A stretch of DNA of 64,000 nt from Hyphomicrobiales bacterium (GTDB taxonomy: Bacteria > Pseudomonadota > Alphaproteobacteria > Rhizobiales > Rhizobiaceae), in NCBI GenBank assembly GCA_900469955.1, contig UBYX01000053.1, forward strand, positions 62,001 to 126,000. Reading direction: 5' to 3'. Under the pieces are notes generated by a model. The model was given only the letters and a program-made list of their open reading frames with translations. It was not told the DNA's origin and made no database searches. Below, one piece after another: positions 45,618 through 54,149 of this stretch; positions within the stretch are counted from its first letter, which is position 1, and every line of letters begins with the position of its first letter. Position numbers and translations under genes: made by a program.

Positions 45618-46836
45618 GGCAGAGGCTTGCGATTTCTTCCTGCGTGTGGCTTGCCGTTACGCAAACGCGAAGACCCGCTTCCCCTTGCGGCACGGTTGGG
45701 AAGAAGATCGCGGATGTGTAAAAGCCCCGATCGATAAGCTTCCTGGCAGCACTGATCGCACTTTCCTCACTACCAGTTTTAATGGTGCGAATGGGAAGCG
45801 GCAGGCCGCACTGACGCGTCTTGAAAAGCTGGTCAAATTGCTGAAGGCGTTCCCCAAGGGCGATCTGCCGGTGTAAAAGTTCCGCGGTACGATGCACCCT
45901 TGCTGCCGCAAGTGCAGCGCCAAGACCAGCCACGTTGAGAGAGGCGGAAAAAGCATGCGCAATTGCAAATTGACGAAACAGCTTTTCGTGATTCTCGCTG
46001 CCGAACATCAAAAGACCACCTGACGCTCCAAATCCCTTACCGAGGGAGGCTGCGATGATCGTCCGGTCGCCGAGAGCGCCCGGAACTTGTGAACGGGCGA
46101 AACCTTCGCCCTGGCGGCCAAAGAGCGAGATGCCATGCGCGTCGTCGATGTAGAGGAAAAGCCCATATTTCTTTTGAAGGGACAGGAGCGCATCGAGAGG
46201 TGCTGCACCACCCATGGAATAGGCGCCATCACAAATATAGGCGACAACGCTATGCTGCTTGCAGATCTGCTCGAGCATTGAAACGTCATTGTGGTCGATC
46301 GTGACCACCATGGTCTCTGCAGCAAGTGTTGCCTTGTGAAACGCAAGTGTCGCATGCGAAAACCGGTCAAAGACCATTACTGGCTTCTGGTCCCCTGTGA
46401 GATGACCCGAGGCAATGAGCGGAAGCGCGCTCATATTGGCCGCAAGAACGCTCGAATAGACAATGACGCGGGCTTGAAACAGATCGGCAAGATCATCTTC
46501 GAGCGCCGTCGCCAATGCAAAATTGAGACGGGTGCGGGCGCAGGACCAATGCAAGCAGCGATAGTTTTTAACGGCTTCAACCGCACCGGCAACAATTTCG
46601 GGATGATTGTCGAGGCCGAGATAGGAGCAGCGAACAAAATCCAGCAGGCTGTGTGGGAAAGAACCGAGATCGACAGATACAAACCGTCTCTCCAAAGGTC
46701 GGGCTGATAATCCCATCACCCCTGTCTGGTACGCGAGATCAAAGTGCGGGCGGGCCTTGTCGATCATAGCCCGGGTGTTGCGAGTAACGGTCAAAGGACC
46801 CGGGGCGGCTCGCTCAGGAATTGAATTCTCGGTCAT
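45577..46836 (-). CDS. Alpha-oxoamine synthase family PLP enzyme (AONS/CqsA-like)
   Basis: A 419-residue enzyme of the fold that includes 8-amino-7-oxononanoate synthase, 5-aminolevulinate synthase, serine palmitoyltransferase and the autoinducer synthase CqsA. Motifs are DFVRCSYLGLDNHPE, the substrate region FDRFSHATLAF, DDAHGISLFG (231-240) and cofactor Lys267 in ASLGKGFGASGG. It is clearly different from rkpG in the same window. No biotin genes are nearby. The ATG at 46836 is chosen because GGAG lies six bases upstream; an ATG at 46848 has none. First gene of an operon with an aminotransferase and a GNAT, which suggests a small amino-ketone or amine product. Confidence 0.9.
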   Translation of the reverse strand: MTENSIPERAAPGPLTVTRNTRAMIDKARPHFDLAYQTGVMGLSARPLERRFVSVDLGSFPHSLLDFVRCSYLGLDNHPEIVAGAVEAVKNYRCLHWSCARTRLNFALATALEDDLADLFQARVIVYSSVLAANMSALPLIASGHLTGDQKPVMVFDRFSHATLAFHKATLAAETMVVTIDHNDVSMLEQICKQHSVVAYICDGAYSMGGAAPLDALLSLQKKYGLFLYIDDAHGISLFGRQGEGFARSQVPGALGDRTIIAASLGKGFGASGGLLMFGSENHEKLFRQFAIAHAFSASLNVAGLGAALAAARVHRTAELLHRQIALGERLQQFDQLFKTRQCGLPLPIRTIKTGSEESAISAARKLIDRGFYTSAIFFPTVPQGEAGLRVCVTASHTQEEIASLCHALREVLPQGKEQ

Positions 46837-46848
46837 CTCGATCTCCAT

Positions 46849-47252
46849 TCAACTGCAGCGAGCATAGGAGATTTGCTGATGTGGAGGAAGAAATATCCTC
46901 TATATCATGCTGATATATCTCGATTATAGACCCGGATTTGTCGAGGATAACGGAGCGGAAGCGTTTTCTTTTTCTGCCTTAGTCAGCGAAAACAGGGAAG
47001 GAAGTGCCCGCAATGCTTGCATTAAAAATGTGATAGTGTATAAGAATTTTGAGCGGCGCATGCTGCTTGGGGCTTCGAATCCCCATAGGTCGGTCCGTGC
47101 CACCGGAAGGCAACACTCCTCCATGGTCGGGGAGCCTGCGGCGTATAAAATAGGCTTCGCTGAAGGCCGCAGGGGCTGAATCTATCGGCATTCGAACTCC
47201 CCGATCACCAGGTTTTTCAACACCGGACGAAAGGTCCGCCCTGGAGGAGTTC
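46849..47252. other. Divergent intergenic region between the oxoamine synthase and XRE genes
   Basis: About 400 bases. A short open frame at 46907-47179 lacks family features and a ribosome site. The region contains an inverted repeat close to the oxoamine synthase start (listed separately) and should carry the promoters of both divergent genes; GGAGGAG precedes the XRE start. Confidence 0.5.
46901..46917. promoter_or_regulatory. Inverted repeat TATATCA-N3-TGATATA
   Basis: A perfect 7-base dyad with a TGC spacer, 65 bases before the oxoamine synthase start codon and upstream of a divergent XRE regulator. It has the form of an XRE-type operator, but the binding protein is a guess. Confidence 0.45.
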
Positions 47253-47741
47253 ATGAAAAGTCCAGTCGTTCGCCGAGCCGTAAGCTCATCGCAAGCCCCC
47301 TCCCTGCAAGCGGGGGAGAAAACCATCGATCAGTTGGTCGGGCAGCAAATCCGTCTGCGGCGCACTCATTGCGGTTTGACCCAAACAGGACTTGGAAAAC
47401 GGCTTGGAGTTTCATTTCAACAGGTTCAGAAATATGAGACCGGCGCCAATCGGGTCCATTCCTCTACCCTTTATGAAATGAGCCTGATCTTGAAAGTTCC
47501 AGTGGAATTCTTCTTCAGTGCGTTGCCAAACCCGATCCGCGAGGGACCGGAAATGGGTCCTGAATGGGCGAGAAGGCTTGCTTATATTTCGACGCCTGAG
47601 GGGCAAATTCTTGTCGACGCTCTCCGGAATTTACCGATGCCAGTCCAAGCCAGTATTGTGGGAATGGTGCGAACGCTGGCGAGGGTAGGAGGTCCGGCGG
47701 GTGATGAGCTGACGCACCCGACCGTCGAACGTGTTGCGTGA
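47253..47741 (+). CDS. XRE family helix-turn-helix regulator
   Basis: A 162-residue regulator with one XRE-type helix-turn-helix at about residues 28-82 (VGQQIRLRRTHCGLTQTGLGKRLGVSFQQVQKYETGANR). Both the N-terminal 25 residues and the C-terminal 75 are of unrecognised type. The size and the FQQVQKYETG core recall rhizobial PraR/PhrR-like proteins, some of which affect attachment and quorum sensing. The start follows GGAGGAG. It is divergent from the oxoamine synthase operon and may control it. Confidence 0.85.
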   Translation: MKSPVVRRAVSSSQAPSLQAGEKTIDQLVGQQIRLRRTHCGLTQTGLGKRLGVSFQQVQKYETGANRVHSSTLYEMSLILKVPVEFFFSALPNPIREGPEMGPEWARRLAYISTPEGQILVDALRNLPMPVQASIVGMVRTLARVGGPAGDELTHPTVERVA

Positions 47742-48375
47742 CACAAGATTGGGCCGGTTTTCTTGAGGCGCCGTACATTGGGGCCGATGCCTGCTTGAAG
47801 ACTGGCTAGCCAGATCGGAAAGGGACCCGTCAAGCGACGGAATGTATCCTTCGATCGGGTTTGCAGGGTTAGGATGCTGCTTTGATTCGGTCGTAGTCAG
47901 GAAATCCACGAGCAGCCTGCTCAATGCCAACGCAGCGACAGCGGTATCAGGCACAGGAGCGTACAGCGCGTTATAATAAACCGCGCACAGTGGGGGATGC
48001 GGAACAACCCAGCAAGACAGAGTTGATGAGATAAGAGCAAGATGGGTGCCGCGAGAGCATGTTCAAAGGATGAACAGAGCTGTGTAGGGCACAGGGGACG
48101 CCCTCGCGGCGATGTACTAACACGGATATAGCACCAGAGTTCCCTGAGGTGCCGTTTGCCGACTGCATGCCATTCCGGGATAGGTCGCCGTACGGAATGA
48201 CCCTTCATAGAGCGTCTATCCGCGTCGGATTGCGGTATTCAATCAAGTCATGAGTTAGAGGCGGACTGGTCCATAAGGGGAAACTGCGCCACCATTGCCT
48301 GATACTGTCGAAATCAAATCGATGTGATAATCTTCCTCAACCGCTTTCCGAGAGGGAGGGGCCGGCGATCACGGT
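47742..48375. other. Gene-free stretch between the XRE and AraC genes
   Basis: About 630 bases. Open frames of 80-110 codons occur on the minus strand but show no family motif and no ribosome site. I see no IS ends, tRNA or obvious repeats. It may be decayed sequence. Confidence 0.4.
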
Positions 48376-49335
48376 TTGAGGATTAGAATTTTGCGCGAAG
48401 GAGACAATGTTCAAGGTCAAACCACAGCAATTCGCCTGCGGGTACTTGATCTGCTATCGCAATTGCCGTGGGACGGCGTCAATTTAAAGCATGAGATACC
48501 AGGTCTATCGCTCTATCGCCTAATCGAGCCGGCAGGGCCTTTCTACACTTTGTATGAGCCAAGTCTCTCAATTATCATCAAGGGGAGAAAACACGTCACC
48601 GTCGGGGACGAAACGATTGTCTACGATGAATCATGCTTCTTTCTCACTCCCGTTGGTCTACCGATGACAGGTCAGATCTGTTCGGCAAGCTCTGCAGAGC
48701 CCTATGTGGCTGCCAAGTTACGCCTCGACCTGGAGGCGCTTCGGCGTTTGATCATCAATTTCGACTTGCGCTCGCCTGAGACATCGGACCGCGACCGCGG
48801 GGTCGTCGTTGGGACGGCGACGCCGGAACTATTAGACGCCTTCTGGCGGTTGATTTCGCTTATCGATTCCCCGACCGACATACCGTTTATGGCCAACCAT
48901 ATTCAAAACGAGATTTTCTACCGGCTGCTTACCGGCGAGCAGGGGGCTCGGCTGCGTCGCTTCGCGCTGGCGGGAACCAACAGCAACCGTGTGGCAAAGG
49001 CAGTAGGGTGGCTGAAGGAGAACTACGTTCTCCCGCTCCGCGTCGATGAACTAGCGGAGATTGCAAACATGGGAGTTTCAACGCTCCATCATCATTTCCG
49101 CGCAATGACGGCCATGAGTCCACTGCAATTTCAGAAGCATCTTCGGCTACATCATGCGCGCGAACTGATGCTTTCAGAGTCTATCGATGCGGCGACCGCA
49201 GCACTTAAGGTCGGCTACGAGAGCCCGACGCAGTTCAGCCGCGAATACCGCAGAATGTTCGGTCACCCCCCGCTGCGTGACGTCAAGGCCATCCTGAGTT
49301 CTGATCAGTCGACCAGACATAACTCCGTAGGCTAG
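48376..49335 (+). CDS. AraC family transcriptional regulator
   Basis: A 319-residue regulator. The N-terminal half is an AraC-type cupin ligand domain (IPGLSLYRLIEPAGPFYTLYEPSLSIIIKGRKHV). The C-terminal double helix-turn-helix spans about residues 215-310 (LRVDELAEIANMGVSTLHHHFRAM and VGYESPTQFSREYRRMFGHPP). The start is not settled: TTG 48376 and TTG 48391 are in frame, while the best ribosome site (GAAGGAGA) serves an ATG at 48407 that is one base out of frame. It lies upstream of the molybdenum hydroxylase genes in the same direction and could regulate them. Confidence 0.85.
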   Translation: MRIRILREGDNVQGQTTAIRLRVLDLLSQLPWDGVNLKHEIPGLSLYRLIEPAGPFYTLYEPSLSIIIKGRKHVTVGDETIVYDESCFFLTPVGLPMTGQICSASSAEPYVAAKLRLDLEALRRLIINFDLRSPETSDRDRGVVVGTATPELLDAFWRLISLIDSPTDIPFMANHIQNEIFYRLLTGEQGARLRRFALAGTNSNRVAKAVGWLKENYVLPLRVDELAEIANMGVSTLHHHFRAMTAMSPLQFQKHLRLHHARELMLSESIDAATAALKVGYESPTQFSREYRRMFGHPPLRDVKAILSSDQSTRHNSVG

Positions 49336-49551
49336 CGATCGGTGACTGGGGATGTGGCCGGACTAAGCGCAGCTGGCAAAATAAACTCAACGTGAGCGTT
49401 CGCGACAGAATCAGGCAATAATCAGACAGGATCAAACCTATCAGCGTTCAGCATCGTCTTCTAAATTCACCGAGCAAATGACGAAGGCGGGAAAATCGGG
49501 CCGGCAATTTAGGCGCCGACCTCCGCGCATCGCAACGCCCAGGAGAACGCT

Positions 49552-50010
49552 ATGGTGACTTTAACGATCAACGGCAACCAACATAGGATCGATGCTGAGC
49601 CGGATATGCCGCTTCTCTGGGCTATCCGTGACCTCGTCGGATTGACGGGAACGAAATTTGGCTGTGGGATGGCGCAATGCGGCGCCTGCACGGTTCTTTT
49701 GGACGGTGCGCCGGTGCGTTCCTGCCAAACCTTCGTCGGCGATATAGAAAACGCGAAGGTGACAACGATCGAGGGCCTTACGGGCAAGGTGGCTGAGACC
49801 GTACAGACCGTCTGGACCGAACTCGATGTGCCGCAATGTGGCTACTGTCAATCTGGCCAGATCATGTCGGTGACGGATCTCCTCACAACCAACCCGAAAC
49901 CCACCGACGACGACATTGATGCCGCGATGACAGGCAATCTCTGTCGTTGCGCCACCTATCACCGAATCCGCGCAGGGATTCACGAAGCTGCAAAGCGCTT
50001 GGAGGCCTGA
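49552..50010 (+). CDS. (2Fe-2S) subunit of a molybdenum hydroxylase (IorA-like)
   Basis: A 152-residue electron-transfer subunit. The plant-type cluster ligands are in CGMAQCGACTVLLDG and the following Cys of VRSCQTF; the second cluster is in CGYCQSGQIM and GNLCRCATYHRIRAGI. This is the small subunit of xanthine-dehydrogenase-like enzymes such as isoquinoline 1-oxidoreductase. The catalytic subunit begins three bases after its stop. A third, cytochrome c subunit often found in such membrane-facing enzymes is not adjacent. Confidence 0.93.
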   Translation: MVTLTINGNQHRIDAEPDMPLLWAIRDLVGLTGTKFGCGMAQCGACTVLLDGAPVRSCQTFVGDIENAKVTTIEGLTGKVAETVQTVWTELDVPQCGYCQSGQIMSVTDLLTTNPKPTDDDIDAAMTGNLCRCATYHRIRAGIHEAAKRLEA

Positions 50011-50013
50011 ACG

Positions 50014-52233
50014 ATGATCCCGAAACTGATGCAATCTCTCGTGCTTCCCGTGGTCGCCAAAGAGGCGTCGCGCCGGCAGTTCATGCTCGGCGCGCTCGCC
50101 GCCGGTGGTGGCTTGGCGGTCGGTTTCCAAGTTTTGGCTTCCTCGCCTGCGGCGGCAAGCGAAACTGCGCCGGATGGCAACAAAGCCTCAGCCTTTACCC
50201 CCTATTTGACGATCGACAGCGATGGCAAGGTCATGGTTCTATCGTCACAGTTCGAGATGGGACAGGGCTCCTATAACGGCCTTGCCACACTCGTTGCGGA
50301 AGAACTAGACGCCGATTGGCAGTCGATTGATGTCCGAGGTGTCGCTGGCAACGTCAAAGCCTATGGCAACGTGGCCTTCGGCGGTGCCATTCAAGGAACC
50401 GGTGGATCGACCTCGATGGTCACCTCCTGGGAGCGTTACCGAAAGGCCGGCGCGGCAGCGCGTGCCATGCTCGTGGCCGCTGCCGCATCCGAATGGGGTG
50501 TTCAACCGGCGGAGATTACCGTTGAAAACGGTGTTGTGGCACATTCCTCCGGCAAGAGTGGCGGCTTCGGTGCCTTCGCGGCCAAGGCGGCTGCGATGCC
50601 GGTACCGACGGATGTGACACTCAAACAACCTGGTGATTGGAAGCTTATCGGCAACCCCAACTTGAAGCGGTTCGATAGCGCCCGCAAGACGAATGGGACC
50701 GAGCAATATACGATCGATGTCAAACTGCCGGGAATGCTGACGGCAGTGATGATCCACCCGCCCATGTTCGGCGCCAAGGTGAAGTCCTTCGATGCTGCGG
50801 CGGCACGTTCCGTCAAGGGAGTCGTCGATGTCGTCGAGACGCCGCGGGGAATCGCCGTTGTCGCCGAACATATGTGGGCGGCGATCAAAGGCCGTGACGC
50901 AGTAACTGTCGTTTGGGACGAGACAGCCGCCGAAAAGCGCGGCACGGCGGAACTCATGACGATGTATAAAGATCTCGCGGACAAGGCTCCAGCCGCCATT
51001 GCGCGAAAGGACGGCGACATCGATAAGGGGTTCGCCGGGGCGGTCAAGGTCATCGAAGCGACATTTGAGTTCCCTTATCTTGCGCATTCCGCAATGGAGC
51101 CACTCAATGCAGTGGCCCGTAAAAACGACGACGGGACGTTAGAAATCTGGGGCGGGCATCAGTTCCCAGATGTGTATCAGATGCTTTCAAGCCAGATCGT
51201 CGGTATCACGCCGGATAAGGTGCAGCTCCATGTCATGAAAACGGGTGGCAGCTTTGGCCGGCGTGCAGTGTTTGACGGTGACGTGGTCGTTGAGGCTGTG
51301 CATGTCGCCAAAGCAATCGGGTTTAGGGCGCCTGTGAAGGTGCAATGGACTCGCGAAGACGATATGCGCGCAGGACGCTATCGCCCCTCCTACGTGCATA
51401 AGCTCAAGGCCGGGATCGACGCCAATGGAAAGCTTGTGGCCTGGAACAATCATGTGGTCGGACAGTCCATAATGGCCAAGACGGCCTTTGACGGCATGGT
51501 GCAGAACGGAGTCGACCCGACGTCTGTCGAAGGGGCAAACAATCTGCCCTATGCCATCCCTAATCAGACGGTCGGTCTAACAACTACTGATGTCGGAGTT
51601 CCGGTTCTGTGGTGGCGTTCTGTCGGCTCGACCCATACCGCTTTTGCCGCCGAAACCTTCATTGACGAAGTGGCCGAAGCTGCAGGGCGTGACCCGATCG
51701 AATACCGCCTGTCGATGCTCGAGCCGCAATCGCGTCATGCAGTTGTCCTCAAGCTCGCAGCGGAAAAGGCTGGATGGACGAAGCCACTCCCGAAGGGCCG
51801 TTTCCGCGGAGTTGCCGTAGCGGAAAGCTTCGGATCGGTCGTTGCACAGATTGCCGAAGTCTCGGCCGATAGTAGCGGCAGCTTCAAGGTCGAACGTGTC
51901 GTTGCCGCTGTCGACTGCGGCCTTGCAGTCAATCCGGATCAGGTGCGTGCCCAGGTGGAGGGCGGCATAGGTTTCGGTCTGGGCGCCATTTTAGGTGAAG
52001 AAATCACCTTAACGGCTGGCAAGGTCGATCAGGGCAACTTCGACATGTACACGCCTTTGCGGATTGATGCGATGCCGGCAGTGGAGGTCCATATCCTTGC
52101 CTCCACCAATCCGCCGTCCGGCATTGGCGAGCCAGGCGTTCCGCCGATTGGTCCTGCGGTTGCCAATGCCCTCTATAAAGCGCTGGGCAAAAGGATCCGT
52201 GTTCTGCCGTTCACCAAAACCCTAAATGCATGA
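50014..52233 (+). CDS. Molybdopterin-binding subunit of an aldehyde/isoquinoline oxidoreductase (IorB-like)
   Basis: A 739-residue catalytic subunit. The N-terminus has a Tat-like leader ([21 protein letters not shown]), so the enzyme is probably exported folded to the periplasm together with the small subunit. Family segments are [53 protein letters not shown] and, near the C-terminus, [17 protein letters not shown], which holds the catalytic Glu. It hydroxylates an aldehyde or N-heterocycle; the substrate is unknown. Molybdenum-cofactor maturation genes (XdhC/CoxI types) are not nearby. Confidence 0.92.
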   Translation: MIPKLMQSLVLPVVAKEASRRQFMLGALAAGGGLAVGFQVLASSPAAASETAPDGNKASAFTPYLTIDSDGKVMVLSSQFEMGQGSYNGLATLVAEELDADWQSIDVRGVAGNVKAYGNVAFGGAIQGTGGSTSMVTSWERYRKAGAAARAMLVAAAASEWGVQPAEITVENGVVAHSSGKSGGFGAFAAKAAAMPVPTDVTLKQPGDWKLIGNPNLKRFDSARKTNGTEQYTIDVKLPGMLTAVMIHPPMFGAKVKSFDAAAARSVKGVVDVVETPRGIAVVAEHMWAAIKGRDAVTVVWDETAAEKRGTAELMTMYKDLADKAPAAIARKDGDIDKGFAGAVKVIEATFEFPYLAHSAMEPLNAVARKNDDGTLEIWGGHQFPDVYQMLSSQIVGITPDKVQLHVMKTGGSFGRRAVFDGDVVVEAVHVAKAIGFRAPVKVQWTREDDMRAGRYRPSYVHKLKAGIDANGKLVAWNNHVVGQSIMAKTAFDGMVQNGVDPTSVEGANNLPYAIPNQTVGLTTTDVGVPVLWWRSVGSTHTAFAAETFIDEVAEAAGRDPIEYRLSMLEPQSRHAVVLKLAAEKAGWTKPLPKGRFRGVAVAESFGSVVAQIAEVSADSSGSFKVERVVAAVDCGLAVNPDQVRAQVEGGIGFGLGAILGEEITLTAGKVDQGNFDMYTPLRIDAMPAVEVHILASTNPPSGIGEPGVPPIGPAVANALYKALGKRIRVLPFTKTLNA

Positions 52234-52657
52234 TCGGATCCCCGGCCGCTTTGTGCGGTCGGGGATGCCACCGCGGTTGTGGTCGCTATATCTGATTGGT
52301 TCAGAAAGCCTTCAGTCTGGTGACTGGAGCGACGTTTGTTACTCCCCGCATTCGTTCCCCTTCGGGCGTCACTGGACTACCGCTCACGCAGGTTTTCATA
52401 CACGCCAATGCGCTTAACCCGGCGCGTCGCTGGACGGTATGAGGTCCGCCCTGTCCGAAAAGAAAACCTGATGTTCCACGCCGAGCGTGATCCAGCTTCT
52501 GCAGTGGCTTGCCGCGGAAGTTGCTAATGTATTTAGGTTCTCGCATCTTCGACGTCAGCCGACTTGACCGAAGAGCTGTCCGGGGCGATTCTTGAGCAGG
52601 GGTCAGATCTGCAGATGAGATCGGGACGCGCTGAAAGCCGAGGCTGCGACAGAGACA
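52234..52657. other. Intergenic region after the molybdenum hydroxylase
   Basis: About 420 bases. A 133-codon minus-strand open frame (52301-52702) crosses it and runs into the next gene; it has no recognised motif and no ribosome site. No terminator-like hairpin was clear. Confidence 0.4.
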
Positions 52658-53578
52658 ATGGACACAGGGGTTGGCGTGACTGACAACGAGGCCTTGGGCC
52701 ATCTCCCGGAGCGCAAGCGTCGAGAACTTGCGCGCGCCTTGAAGATCATCTTCGAGGAGTTCGATGCAGCGCAGCAGTCAAAGCTATCGGAGAAACAGCG
52801 GGCCGGCCGGATCCTTAAGGTCATTTTGTTTGGTTCATATAGCCGCGGCGGCTGGGTGGAAGACCATAAGAGCGGTTACCGTTCCGACTACGATATTCTG
52901 GTTGTCGTCAACGCGTATAGTGTTGGGGAAGAAAACGAGCTCTGGCACGACGTGTCCGATCATTTTTTGCGCGAGCTATTGGTGACAAAAACGATCGAGA
53001 CGCCGGTCAACGTCATCGTTCACACACTGCAGGATGTGAACGACCAACTGGCCCGTGGACGACCGTTCTTCATCGACATCATCCGCGATGGCATCGTGCT
53101 CTATGAGAAGGAAGGCCATCCATTTGTGGCGCCGAAACCGCTCTCCGCTTCTCAGCAGCGAGCGGAAGCAGAACGGTACTTTCATCTATGGATGGACAAC
53201 ACTGCAGCTTTTCTAAAAGCTGGCTCGACCCTGCTCGGAGGTCATCTCAAGCAGGCTGCGTTTCAATATCATCAGGCTACTGAGGCGTTGTATCACTGCC
53301 TCCTATTAACACTTACCCTCTACAGCCCAAAATCGCATCGGCTGAAATCACTACGCTCATCTGCGGAAAGACTTGAGCCGCGGCTGATTGAGGCATGGCC
53401 GCGAGATACCAAGTTCGCCCGCCGCTGCTTCGAGCGGCTTGATCGTGCATACGTGGATGCGCGATATTCACCCCATTATGAAGTCACGAAAGAAGAGCTT
53501 TCGTGGTTGATCGAGCGGATCGAGATACTTCAAGAGCGTGTGCGAACCAGTTGCAATGATCGGTTGAATATGCCTTAG
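52658..53578 (+). CDS. Nucleotidyltransferase-HEPN fusion protein
   Basis: A protein of about 306 residues with two domains. Residues 50-150 are a minimal nucleotidyltransferase: VILFGSYSRGGWVED supplies the GS motif and SDYDILVVV the metal-binding Asp pair. Residues 165-300 are HEPN-like: RAEAERYFHLWMDNTAAFLK, then FQYHQATEALYHCLLLTLTLY and KSHRLKSL. Separate MNT and HEPN proteins form toxin-antitoxin pairs in which MNT adds AMP to the HEPN RNase; the fusion type is less clear. The HEPN R-x4-6-H motif is not obvious, so RNase activity is uncertain. GTG 52676 is an alternative start. It has no gene partner nearby. Confidence 0.85.
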   Translation: MDTGVGVTDNEALGHLPERKRRELARALKIIFEEFDAAQQSKLSEKQRAGRILKVILFGSYSRGGWVEDHKSGYRSDYDILVVVNAYSVGEENELWHDVSDHFLRELLVTKTIETPVNVIVHTLQDVNDQLARGRPFFIDIIRDGIVLYEKEGHPFVAPKPLSASQQRAEAERYFHLWMDNTAAFLKAGSTLLGGHLKQAAFQYHQATEALYHCLLLTLTLYSPKSHRLKSLRSSAERLEPRLIEAWPRDTKFARRCFERLDRAYVDARYSPHYEVTKEELSWLIERIEILQERVRTSCNDRLNMP

Positions 53579-54149
53579 CACTTGCCCAACAGAACTGTCT
53601 TCGGTTTCTACTGTCGCACCCTCGGTCCGAATTTCCGGGCGGCAGAAGCCTTGCCCGCCCCAAGGCTCGGGGACGAAAACTTGTGCATTGCCTTATCCTT
53701 CAAACCCTGCCCTGCTATTGAAAGGATCAGTCAGTCTCCACGCTGCTTCGACCGGAGGATGGGTGGCATTCCGGCGACCGCCCGTGCTGCTCTTTGAGAA
53801 GTAAGCGGCATAACCCTGCATCTAGCTGGTAAACCGCTTCGCAACGACAAAACCGCATGTCAGAACGCGATAGATTTAGCTACAGCGGTTTCAGTGGCTG
53901 GAATGACACCCGCCGATGTAGCAATGGTTCGCGGGAAACTATGAAGCATTCATATTGAAATCTTCCATAGAGGCGATGTTAGCGCAGGCATCATCTTTCG
54001 AGTAGTGCGGAATACATCGTTAGAATTCAGCCGTAACTATAGCAGAATTAATCTTAAACCGCTTGATGCATTGCAATAAAAGCTGGATGCGCTAGGAAAA
54101 GTAAATATCGAGGGCAGAAGATCCTGCTCGACCGCGATGAGGATTGCAG
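53579..54149. other. Intergenic region before ugd
   Basis: About 570 bases with no supported gene. The part from 53930 to 54130 is AT-rich and lies directly before ugd, so it probably carries the promoter of the polysaccharide genes. No specific site was recognised. Confidence 0.45.

Noticed and set aside
45577-46836. Biotin synthesis gene bioF
   Set aside because: No other bio genes are nearby, and the operon partners are a GSAM-like enzyme and a GNAT.
46907-47179. 90-codon open frame in the divergent region before the XRE gene
   Set aside because: It covers promoters of two divergent genes, has no ribosome site and no motif.
47742-48375. Possible remnant of a transposon or small RNA in the gene-free stretch
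   Set aside because: No terminal repeats, no transposase motif and no convincing promoter-terminator pair were seen.
52301-52702. 133-codon minus-strand open frame
   Set aside because: Runs into the start of the nucleotidyltransferase-HEPN gene on the opposite strand; no known family and no start signal. A decayed mobile-element fragment could not be shown.
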